Shown here: in pieces, positions 1-5,516 of the stretch
Position numbering within the stretch: position 1 is the first letter of the stretch
How the letters are laid out: every line of letters starts with the position of its first letter
Assembly: GCA_007116105.1 (NCBI GenBank)
Contig: SKJA01000018.1
Span: 1 to 5,516 of the forward strand
Source of the DNA: Candidatus Izemoplasma sp.
GTDB lineage: Bacteria > Bacillota_I > Bacilli_A > Izemoplasmatales > Izemoplasmataceae
Direction: 5' to 3'
Length of the DNA: 5,516 nt
The notes under the pieces: generated by a model
What the model saw: the letters and a program-made list of their open reading frames with translations, nothing else
Database searches by the model: none
What the model was told of the DNA's origin: nothing
Position numbers and translations under genes: made by a program

Positions 1-1220
1 CCATAGTTCATCACCGCATCGTATTGATCCCCCATCAACCAAGGGTTGGATTCATCCCAGTTTTCGCCGACAATGTAGGCGTCTTGATTCACAGCTTTAA
101 CGGTTTGTCGAAACGCCCGCCAAAAATCATGAGAGATTTCGTTTGAGACATCCAAACGCCACCCATCAATCTCATAGACTTCAAGATAATGTTTCGTGAC
201 GTCTAAGAAATAGTGACGCATGAACGGATCTTCTAAATTTATCTTAGGCATGAATGGTGTAAACCCAAACGTGCGGTAATTGAGCGTGTCGGGTGTCAAC
301 GCGGCGCGTATCTCTTGATGTGACATGCTCTTCAGTTCATCCACAGAAAAAGGTAAGAGCGGTTTGTCCTCATCCAATACATAAAACCCAGCATAGTATG
401 GTGAGGCTTTCCCTTTCTCTAAGACATCGAGAAAGAAGGGGTGAAAGACTCCCAAATGATTAAAGACGGCATCAAGCATGACTTTTAGGCCCAACGCATG
501 CGCCTTTTTAACCAAGTTCTTTAAATCGTCGTTTGTGCCGAATTTAGGATCGACTTGGTAATAGTCCAAGGTGTCGTATTGATGGTGTGAAATGGCGGTA
601 AAGATAGGCGTCAAATAAAGACCAGTAAAGCCCAACTCCGCAAGGTAGGGCAGTCGTTCAATCAGCCCGGGTAAATCGCCACCAAAATCATCCTTGTTCG
701 AAATGTCGGTGTGATCATCCCAATCCCTCAGTGGTCGTTTGAGCTGGGGGTGTTTACTTTTGGCGAATCTCGCGGGGAAAATGCTGTACCACAGTTGGTT
801 TGAAGCCCACGCTGGGGCACGGTAGCGATCTTTTTCAAGAAGGAAAGGGAAATTGAAGTAGTTGAACAAATTCGTTTTTAACGCCGGACTCTCCTTTAAA
901 TCGAGTATCTCACGAGCGCCATACAAATACCGGTCATTGATGATAAACGCGTATTTGATTCTTAAATAAGGGGCTTTGATGGTGAGGTGATAGACATCAT
1001 GTAAAGGGGTGGTGTGTTCTAAGCGCATGGGTGCATCGAGGGTTGAGGGCACCCAGACATACTCACCCTCGCGGCGGTCATAGTAAAAGGGATCGCCCGC
1101 AATCACTTTAACCGAACTTACGCTATGCTTTTCTGCTTGAAACCTTAAATGAAGCGTCTCATGATCGATCATGAACGCCATCGGTGATTTCGCAGCGTGG
1201 TGCCAAGAAGCAAAATTCAT
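1..1220 (-). CDS. Neopullulanase / cyclomaltodextrinase / maltogenic amylase-type GH13_20 glycosidase (3' end outside window)
   Basis: Members of this family hydrolyse cyclodextrins, pullulan and short maltodextrins, mainly at alpha-1,4 bonds, in the cytoplasm. About 406 codons are present; the family is usually near 585, so the end of the barrel and the C-terminal domain are missing. Residues 1 to about 130 are a CBM34-like N-terminal domain. The barrel begins near W144 (LWYSIFPARF). Visible motifs are SHHQYDT, region I DAVFNH (D250 to H255), region V MPKIN (324-328, the neopullulanase-subfamily hallmark MPKLN with one change), region II GWRLD with nucleophile D357, and region III GE with acid/base E386, followed by GDQYDAVMNY. 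The third catalytic Asp lies outside. There is no signal peptide. The ATG at 1220 is favoured by AGAAGGAG seven bases upstream. It lies 45 bp after the pullulanase stop and is probably cotranscribed with it. Exact substrate preference among the three named activities cannot be read from sequence. Confidence 0.93.
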   Translation of the reverse strand, partial: MNFASWHHAAKSPMAFMIDHETLHLRFQAEKHSVSSVKVIAGDPFYYDRREGEYVWVPSTLDAPMRLEHTTPLHDVYHLTIKAPYLRIKYAFIINDRYLYGAREILDLKESPALKTNLFNYFNFPFLLEKDRYRAPAWASNQLWYSIFPARFAKSKHPQLKRPLRDWDDHTDISNKDDFGGDLPGLIERLPYLAELGFTGLYLTPIFTAISHHQYDTLDYYQVDPKFGTNDDLKNLVKKAHALGLKVMLDAVFNHLGVFHPFFLDVLEKGKASPYYAGFYVLDEDKPLLPFSVDELKSMSHQEIRAALTPDTLNYRTFGFTPFMPKINLEDPFMRHYFLDVTKHYLEVYEIDGWRLDVSNEISHDFWRAFRQTVKAVNQDAYIVGENWDESNPWLMGDQYDAVMNY

Positions 1221-1227
1221 CGTCAAA

Positions 1228-1235
1228 CTCCTTCT
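1228..1235 (-). promoter_or_regulatory. Ribosome binding site of the GH13_20 gene
   Basis: On the minus strand the sequence reads AGAAGGAG, seven bases before the ATG at 1220. This supports the chosen start. The first six bases are also complementary to the CCTTCT segment at 1241-1246, so this site can be paired away in an alternative RNA fold. Confidence 0.8.
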
Positions 1236-1239
1236 ATGA

Positions 1240-1262
1240 AAGAAGGTGCAAGGCACCTTCTT
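1240..1262 (-). promoter_or_regulatory. Intercistronic perfect hairpin between pullulanase and GH13_20 gene
   Basis: Arms at 1240-1249 and 1253-1262 are perfectly complementary over 10 bp, with a 3-base loop at 1250-1252. In the minus-strand transcript the stem starts three bases after the pullulanase stop codon and is followed by only a short, interrupted U run (UUUCAU overlapping the arm), so it is a weak candidate for full termination. It could act as a partial terminator, an mRNA 3'-end stabiliser, or part of a switch controlling the next ribosome binding site. Read on the plus strand the stem is followed by a longer T-rich tract, but no plus-strand gene ends here. Confidence 0.6.
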
Positions 1263-1265
1263 AGT

Positions 1266-4200
1266 TTATTTTTTCTTTAACAGGATAAACCCAGCCGCAC
1301 CACCAATGAGGGCGACGCCGGCGATGATACTGACCGTTAACACGATCCATGAAGATCCGCTTGAGTCCACGACTCCAAAATGACTCAACATGGCACTTTC
1401 ACCCACGATGAGCTCACTGCCTAACAACATCAAAGGCGCATTAGGATTCGCACTTAGCTGCGCTTCATCGAAGTAACGGATGGCGTCGCTGGTGTTCACA
1501 ATCACCACGTGATGTCCCTGTTGACGTGCTTGTGCGGCCACTTGATGTGTTGCGAGGGTGCTGTTGTTGGCAAAAAGGTACACGGTATTGTCATCCAACG
1601 TTGTTTTTGGCCACGTACTGTTTCTTGCTGCGCGGTAAAGCACCACCGATTCATTTGGCATCATTCGATACGTGCCTGAGACTGTTTCAATGGTGGCTAA
1701 GCCAGCACGGTCACGGTTCATGACCATGTTCCACTCCATCCCAAGTAAATCCAGGGTCCGCTCTTGCATGGCATTGTTGTGTGCGACAATCACATACTCC
1801 CAATCACTCTCAGGGTCATAAATGAAGTAACTGATGACGTTGTTGTTGTCGGTGATTGGGGTAAACGTGATGCGACTGTTAATGAGTTCTGCAGAATCAT
1901 AGGTAAAGACATTGATGGCTTTACGAAGTGCAATCATGCCTTTATAAAATTCGAAGACATGGTGATGATCGACTTTCCATTGCCAATCGATGGCGTTGGT
2001 TTGATCAGGCGAACGATACGAGTTATGATCAAACAGCAGTAAACGATCGCATTCGCCTTGAGGCTCACCATCAATGATCGTACACGGTTTTGTACGCATC
2101 ATCTCCACACCACCGTGTAAGAAGGGAATGCCTTGAGACGTTAAGACAATGGCGTTGGCTTGTTTTTGCATCGCCTGAATCAGTTCGATTGGGGTATCCA
2201 CACCGGAACTTAAGACAAGTTTATCGTGTAAGGTGTTGTTATCATGTGCGGTCACATAGTTGATGGTTTGTTCTGGATGTAAGGCGAATGCGCCTCGACC
2301 CGTTGCTGGGAAATTGATTTCTGGATGATTGACTGCCCCAACGAGGCCTGCACGAACACGTTCGCGTAAGGTGGTGTTGCCTTGAATCCAACCGGTTTGG
2401 AAAGCATCCCATACGGAACCCTTCACGCCGTCGCGTAAGTCATCATTGAAGACCCCAACGCCAGCCATCCGGTCGAGATTCGGGAAATACGCGGCTTCTA
2501 AGGGGTCTAGGCGAGAGCCTCCTGCGTCCCACGGTTCACCAAAGACAAGAATCGTTGGATCAACGGCATCCAGTGCTTCACGGATCTGACGCATGGTTTC
2601 CACGTCGTGTAAACGCATCAAGTCAAAACGGAACCCAGAAATACGATACTCTTCGGCCCAAAAGACAAGAGAATCGACCATGAACTTGCGCATCATCGCA
2701 TGTTCTGAGGCTGTTTCATTACCGGTGCCTGAGCCGTTAGAAAAGTTGCCGTTGTCATCAAAACGGAAGAAGTATCCGGGTAAAATTTTCTCAAAGTTAG
2801 AATCGCCACTGGTGGCGGTATGGTTATAGACCACATCAAGAATCACACGAACGTTATGCTCGTGGAAACGCTGAACTAAATGTTTGAACTCAACAATGCG
2901 GACACTGCCATCAAATGGATCGGTGGCGTATGACCCCTCAAGGGTATTGAAATGTAACGTCATGTACCCCCAGTTCATGATCGTATCTTTACGGTCACGA
3001 TAATCAGGGTCTAAAAGACGAGTTTCATCGATGGCCATGCCAATGTCATGAACAGGCAAGAGTTGAACGTGGGTGATGCCCAGTTCAATGATGTGATCGA
3101 AACCTGTACTAAACCCTTCATGCGTGGTGCCAGGATGCACAAAGCCTAAATACTTCCCAATATACGCATCCGGTCCATTCCACGTCTCATGCGCCGTATA
3201 ATCACGAATGTGAGCTTCATAAATGATGCTGTCTAAGCGCCGTTGAATGTTGTTGGGTCTTAAAGCATATTGCCAAAATTCAGGATTTAATCGACTGAAA
3301 TCCACCACCATGCCTCGCAGACCATTGACACCGGTTGAACGCGTGTAAGGGTCCACCACATCACGGTGAGTGATGTTGTTGTTTGTGATGTCATACGTAT
3401 AGTACACACCATGTAAATCACCTTCAACGGTCACTTCCCAAACCCCACGTCCGACGTTGGTTAGCGTGTGAGTGCTTAAAGGTGTGTCGGTGCCGCTGAC
3501 ACCATCAAAACTACTTAGATGTCCGGGATGACCAACCTCGTAAAGATTTAAAGACACCGCAGAAGCAATGGGCGCCCAAAGTTTAAACGTGGTTTGAGTC
3601 GTTTCATAAAGCGCGCCTAACGCCCCATCATAGAAAAAAGCATCGTTAAAAGCATCTGAAGCGTACACGCCACGGAACCCTATGCTGGTTAAACGAGGGG
3701 TCTGGGGTTGATCAAAGAAGGTCGCTTCGATGTCATACGATTTATTTAAGTCAACGGGTTGATTTAATGTTAAACGCCCCCGTGCGTTGGTCATGGTAAA
3801 GTTTGAAAAGGGTACGGGTTGGCCATTGGCCAAAATACGGACATCCGATGCTTGTAAGTTCGATGTTGAACTTTCAAAGACAACCGTTTGTAAATCAGCG
3901 AAATCGACTTGTTGAATGCGGTGAGATAAATCAACCTCATCCAAGCCATAATACACCGTTGGGTCTTGGGACACTAAAAACACCTCGACAACGCCATTGG
4001 CATCAGGATTCGTTAAATCGATGAATAAATCCACGGAGACATCTTTTGTCCAGTCGCCTTGACGGACAATGACCCCAACTCGGGTGGCGCCTTCAAGATG
4101 GGTACCGGCTAAAGGCATGACCAACTGTCTTGACCCTGTGGTCGGATGAAAACCATTGAACTGAATGTTTTGGCCATCCCCCGAGGCGGGTTGATTCTGC

Positions 4201-4358
4201 CAAAGCCATACAGACCAAGGATTGTATTGGCCATCAAAACGATGATAGTTGACGATTAAGGTCGTCGCTTCACGAGCGTGAAGACTCAGAAGCTGTGTAT
4301 GAGCCATTAAGGTGAGTATCAGCACCAACGACAAAGCAAGTTTAACGATTCGATTCAT
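1266..4358 (-). CDS. pulA: Type I pullulanase (GH13_14), secreted, with C-terminal membrane anchor
   Basis: Hydrolyses alpha-1,6 branch bonds of pullulan, glycogen or amylopectin outside the cell. The 1030-residue product has a signal peptide (about 1-28; no lipobox Cys), then a CBM41 starch-binding domain (about 33-138, Trp48/Trp51/Trp53 and WTKD at 103-106), an Ig-like linker domain (about 155-225), CBM48 (about 250-340, FKLWAP at 258-263) and the GH13 barrel (about 375-820). Catalytic motifs are DVVYNH 508-513, GFRFD with nucleophile D579, GEPW with acid/base E608, and HDN with D706. NSYRSPD..N.IDW at 779-792 is typical of type I pullulanases. A beta-sandwich C domain ends near 908. Then come an unrecognised alpha/beta-like stretch (about 922-995) and a transmembrane helix (about 1004-1027) ending in KKK. 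The signature usually written YNWGYDP reads MNWGYMT (461-467). The only cysteines are C759 and C770, in an insertion. The start is set by a strong AGGAGGT site. Confidence 0.96.
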   Translation of the reverse strand: MNRIVKLALSLVLILTLMAHTQLLSLHAREATTLIVNYHRFDGQYNPWSVWLWQNQPASGDGQNIQFNGFHPTTGSRQLVMPLAGTHLEGATRVGVIVRQGDWTKDVSVDLFIDLTNPDANGVVEVFLVSQDPTVYYGLDEVDLSHRIQQVDFADLQTVVFESSTSNLQASDVRILANGQPVPFSNFTMTNARGRLTLNQPVDLNKSYDIEATFFDQPQTPRLTSIGFRGVYASDAFNDAFFYDGALGALYETTQTTFKLWAPIASAVSLNLYEVGHPGHLSSFDGVSGTDTPLSTHTLTNVGRGVWEVTVEGDLHGVYYTYDITNNNITHRDVVDPYTRSTGVNGLRGMVVDFSRLNPEFWQYALRPNNIQRRLDSIIYEAHIRDYTAHETWNGPDAYIGKYLGFVHPGTTHEGFSTGFDHIIELGITHVQLLPVHDIGMAIDETRLLDPDYRDRKDTIMNWGYMTLHFNTLEGSYATDPFDGSVRIVEFKHLVQRFHEHNVRVILDVVYNHTATSGDSNFEKILPGYFFRFDDNGNFSNGSGTGNETASEHAMMRKFMVDSLVFWAEEYRISGFRFDLMRLHDVETMRQIREALDAVDPTILVFGEPWDAGGSRLDPLEAAYFPNLDRMAGVGVFNDDLRDGVKGSVWDAFQTGWIQGNTTLRERVRAGLVGAVNHPEINFPATGRGAFALHPEQTINYVTAHDNNTLHDKLVLSSGVDTPIELIQAMQKQANAIVLTSQGIPFLHGGVEMMRTKPCTIIDGEPQGECDRLLLFDHNSYRSPDQTNAIDWQWKVDHHHVFEFYKGMIALRKAINVFTYDSAELINSRITFTPITDNNNVISYFIYDPESDWEYVIVAHNNAMQERTLDLLGMEWNMVMNRDRAGLATIETVSGTYRMMPNESVVLYRAARNSTWPKTTLDDNTVYLFANNSTLATHQVAAQARQQGHHVVIVNTSDAIRYFDEAQLSANPNAPLMLLGSELIVGESAMLSHFGVVDSSGSSWIVLTVSIIAGVALIGGAAGFILLKKK

Positions 4359-4363
4359 ATGTT

Positions 4364-4370
4364 ACCTCCT
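4364..4370 (-). promoter_or_regulatory. Ribosome binding site of the pullulanase gene
   Basis: The minus strand reads AGGAGGT, a near-perfect match to the 16S anti-Shine-Dalgarno sequence, five bases before the ATG at 4358. It fixes the start codon in front of a clear signal peptide. Confidence 0.88.
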
Positions 4371-4374
4371 ACAA

Positions 4375-4388
4375 TAAAATCGCTTTCA
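4375..4388 (-). promoter_or_regulatory. cre-like operator over the pullulanase transcription start
   Basis: The minus strand reads TGAAAGCGATTTTA. This matches the cre consensus TGWNANCGNTNWCA at all positions but one (T for C at position 13). It begins at the last base of the -10 box and covers the predicted start point near 4381. CcpA or a LacI-family maltose regulator bound here would be expected to block pullulanase transcription. The site is inferred from sequence only. Confidence 0.55.
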
Positions 4389-4396
4389 TTATAGCA
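4388..4396 (-). promoter_or_regulatory. Extended -10 promoter for the pullulanase operon
   Basis: On the minus strand TGCTATAAT gives a perfect TATAAT (4388-4393) preceded by TGn, an extended -10. The hexamer 17 bp upstream (4411-4416) does not resemble TTGACA, which is common for extended -10 promoters. The predicted start point is near 4381, giving a leader of about 23 bases that contains the ribosome binding site. An 8-bp dyad overlaps its upstream edge. Confidence 0.72.
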
Positions 4397-4414
4397 TGAA
4401 AACGGGTCATGCTA
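4392..4414. promoter_or_regulatory. Dyad operator candidate in the pullulanase -10/-35 spacer, with a 13-bp cre-like core
   Basis: Perfect inverted arms TAGCATGA (4392-4399) and TCATGCTA (4407-4414) are separated by 7 bp. The inner part, TGAAAACGGGTCA at 4397-4409, matches TGAAAACGCTTCA at 4454-4466 at 11 of 13 positions, in the same orientation. The dyad overlaps two bases of the TATAAT box and the whole TGn, so a bound protein would compete with RNA polymerase. It could instead be a hairpin, but it lies upstream of the predicted start point and would not be transcribed from this promoter. Confidence 0.55.
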
Positions 4415-4427
4415 CGGTGCGTTTTTG

Positions 4428-4441
4428 TGTTAACGATTACA
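4428..4441 (+). promoter_or_regulatory. Consensus cre site midway between the divergent promoters
   Basis: TGTTAACGATTACA matches every defined position of the cre consensus TGWNANCGNTNWCA. It lies roughly 45-60 bp upstream of both predicted start points. A CcpA or LacI-family protein here could activate from upstream, or join sites at the promoters by cooperative binding. Which regulator binds is not determinable from the window. Confidence 0.6.
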
Positions 4442-4451
4442 TGTTTTTACA

Positions 4452-4468
4452 TTTGAAAACGCTTCAAA
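4452..4468. promoter_or_regulatory. cre-like operator overlapping the -35 of the plus-strand gene
   Basis: TTTGAA and TTCAAA form perfect 6-bp arms around a 5-bp centre. The core TGAAAACGCTTCA (4454-4466) is one base shorter than a standard 14-bp cre and shares 11 of 13 bases with the core at 4397-4409. Its place over the -35 suggests repression of the alpha-glucosidase gene. Confidence 0.5.
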
Positions 4469-4480
4469 ATATGATATTGT
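4453..4480 (+). promoter_or_regulatory. Promoter for the plus-strand alpha-glucosidase gene
   Basis: A -35-like TTTGAA/TTGAAA element begins at 4453, and TATTGT at 4475-4480 is preceded by TG at 4472-4473, forming an extended -10. The spacer is about 16 bp. The -10 matches TATAAT at four of six positions. The predicted start is near 4487, leaving a leader of about 26 bases. A cre-like core overlaps the -35. Confidence 0.55.
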
Positions 4481-4499
4481 ATGTAAGATGACATGAGTT

Positions 4500-4504
4500 A
4501 GGAG
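4500..4504 (+). promoter_or_regulatory. Ribosome binding site of the plus-strand alpha-glucosidase gene
   Basis: AGGAG lies eight bases before the ATG at 4513, a normal spacing, and supports that start. The encoded N-terminus aligns with the usual GH13_31 beginning, with no need for an upstream start. Confidence 0.82.
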
Positions 4505-4512
4505 TTTACGAT

Positions 4513-5516
4513 ATGCAAAGAAAATGGTGGCAAGACACAATCATCTATCAAGTCTACATTCGCAGTTTTAACGATTCAAACAATGACGGCATTGGTGACA
4601 TCATGGGTGTCGTTGAAAAACTTGACTATCTAAAAGCCCTAGGCGTAGAGACACTATGGATTTCCCCTCACTATGATTCACCGATGGATGACAACGGCTA
4701 CGACGTCCGTCATTTTCAAAAAGTCAGTGAAGATTATGGGACTTTAGAAGACTTTAAAACCTTAGTCGCACAAGCCCACACCAAAGGCATGAAAATCGTG
4801 ACCGATCTGGTGTTGAATCATACCTCAGATGAACACCCTTGGTTTGAGGCAGCAAAAGACCCCAATCACCCAGACCATGCCCACTATCACGACTATTACA
4901 TTTGGCATCAAGGTCACACGAACGACGCGGGTGAACGCCTGATGCCCACGCGTTGGCGCTCTTGGTTTGGTGGTCCTGTGTGGGAGTTCAACGAAGCGAC
5001 AGACAGCTTTTACCTCCACATTTTTTCAAAAAAAATGCCGGATTTAAACTGGCGCAACGCACACATGCGCGCCGAACTCAAAGCGATGATTCAATGGTGG
5101 ATTGATCTTGGCGTGGATGGCTTTCGCATTGACGCTTCCAATCATATTGAAAAGAACTGGGATTTTCCAGATGATTATCCAGGGTATCAACACTTTTCTT
5201 CACTCCCCAAACATCACGACTATCTCAGTGAGTTAGGGCAAGAACTGTTTATCCCCAATGATCTCTTGATTTTAGGTGAATCCGGAGGCGCAAGCAAAGA
5301 AGAAGCCTTGCAATACGCTGGCTTTGATTCAACAGAGTTTAACATGTTGATTCACTTCGGCCATGTGTGGGCCGACATTGACCCCCACAATGAACTGACC
5401 CCTGGCAAATGGGCAAAAGGTGACGTCAACGTCGTGGCCATTAAAGAAGCGCTCATCCACTGGATCAACGTCTTCCATGGAAAGGGTTGGAACACCCTTT
5501 ATTGGCACAATCATGA
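4513..5516 (+). CDS. Alpha-glucosidase / oligo-1,6-glucosidase-type GH13_31 enzyme (3' end outside window)
   Basis: Enzymes of this group release glucose from the non-reducing end of short malto- or isomalto-oligosaccharides in the cytoplasm. There are 334 complete codons of a usual length near 555. The N-terminus KWWQDTIIYQVYIRSF is typical and there is no signal peptide. The calcium-loop residues D21, N23, D25, I27 and D29 are all present. Region I is DLVLNH (D98 to H103), region V is MPDLN (175-179), nucleophile D207 lies in GFRID, and acid/base E256 lies in LGES. The window ends inside the Asp codon of the NHD motif, the third catalytic residue. Residue A208 follows the nucleophile; in characterised relatives Val here goes with alpha-1,6 cleavage, and Ala or Thr with alpha-1,4, so a maltose/maltodextrin alpha-1,4-glucosidase is the better guess. 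Trehalose-6-phosphate hydrolase is less likely for the same reason. It is divergent from the pullulanase operon. Confidence 0.92.
   Translation, partial: MQRKWWQDTIIYQVYIRSFNDSNNDGIGDIMGVVEKLDYLKALGVETLWISPHYDSPMDDNGYDVRHFQKVSEDYGTLEDFKTLVAQAHTKGMKIVTDLVLNHTSDEHPWFEAAKDPNHPDHAHYHDYYIWHQGHTNDAGERLMPTRWRSWFGGPVWEFNEATDSFYLHIFSKKMPDLNWRNAHMRAELKAMIQWWIDLGVDGFRIDASNHIEKNWDFPDDYPGYQHFSSLPKHHDYLSELGQELFIPNDLLILGESGGASKEEALQYAGFDSTEFNMLIHFGHVWADIDPHNELTPGKWAKGDVNVVAIKEALIHWINVFHGKGWNTLYWHNH

Noticed and set aside
1240..1280. Rho-independent terminator on the plus strand (hairpin followed by a T-rich tract)
   Set aside because: No plus-strand gene ends here; the T-rich tract is the reverse complement of the Lys codons and stop of the pullulanase gene.
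1526..2042. Two plus-strand open frames (1526-1723 and 1764-2042)
   Set aside because: They lie wholly inside the pullulanase gene on the opposite strand, have no convincing ribosome binding site, and their products show no recognisable motif.
2593..4024. Plus-strand open frames at 2593-2829 and 3803-4024
   Set aside because: They are antisense shadows of conserved pullulanase domains, with low-complexity, basic products unlike known proteins.
5028..5035. Run of eight A bases inside the alpha-glucosidase gene, considered as a phase-variation tract
   Set aside because: It encodes the conserved SKK-M stretch of the family in frame, and a single A8 run is not unusual at this base composition.
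4825..5514. Minus-strand open frames at 4825-5019 and 5329-5514
   Set aside because: They are antisense to the well-conserved GH13_31 catalytic region and carry no independent coding signal.

Overview
The window is a compact alpha-glucan utilisation locus with three GH13 (alpha-amylase family) genes. Two lie on the minus strand: a surface-anchored type I pullulanase (1266-4358, complete) and, 45 bp downstream, a cytoplasmic neopullulanase/cyclomaltodextrinase-type enzyme (start at 1220, running off the left edge). The third is transcribed divergently: an alpha-glucosidase/oligo-1,6-glucosidase-type enzyme (start at 4513, running off the right edge inside its last catalytic codon). No RNA gene, mobile element or CRISPR array was seen.

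The organism is probably a low- to moderate-GC Bacillota or a related wall-poor lineage (Acholeplasma/Izemoplasma-like Mycoplasmatota). Three things point there: strong AGGAGG-type ribosome binding sites, SigA-like promoters with extended -10 elements, and cre-like (CcpA/LacI-family) operators. The pullulanase ends in a hydrophobic anchor followed by Lys-Lys-Lys with no LPxTG motif, so it looks membrane-held rather than sortase-attached. All three genes use TGG for Trp and none needs TGA read-through, so the standard bacterial code fits. A species name is not justified.

Inferred pathway: the pullulanase cuts alpha-1,6 branches of pullulan, glycogen or starch outside the cell. The resulting linear maltodextrins are imported by a transporter not in the window. 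The two enzymes without signal peptides then break them down to maltose and glucose in the cytoplasm.

The 154-bp divergent region (4359-4512) is the densest part. It holds two outward-facing extended -10 promoters and four cre-like TG..A.CG elements, one of them a full consensus match. One element covers the predicted pullulanase start point, one the pullulanase -35/-10 spacer, one the -35 of the plus-strand gene, and one lies between the two promoters. The 45-bp gap between the two minus-strand genes holds a perfect 10-bp hairpin that competes with a second hairpin able to hide the downstream ribosome binding site.

This is recognisable carbohydrate metabolism rather than a new kind of system. 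The unusual points are an altered pullulanase signature motif, an extra C-terminal alpha/beta-like module before the membrane anchor, a two-cysteine insertion, and the operator arrangement.
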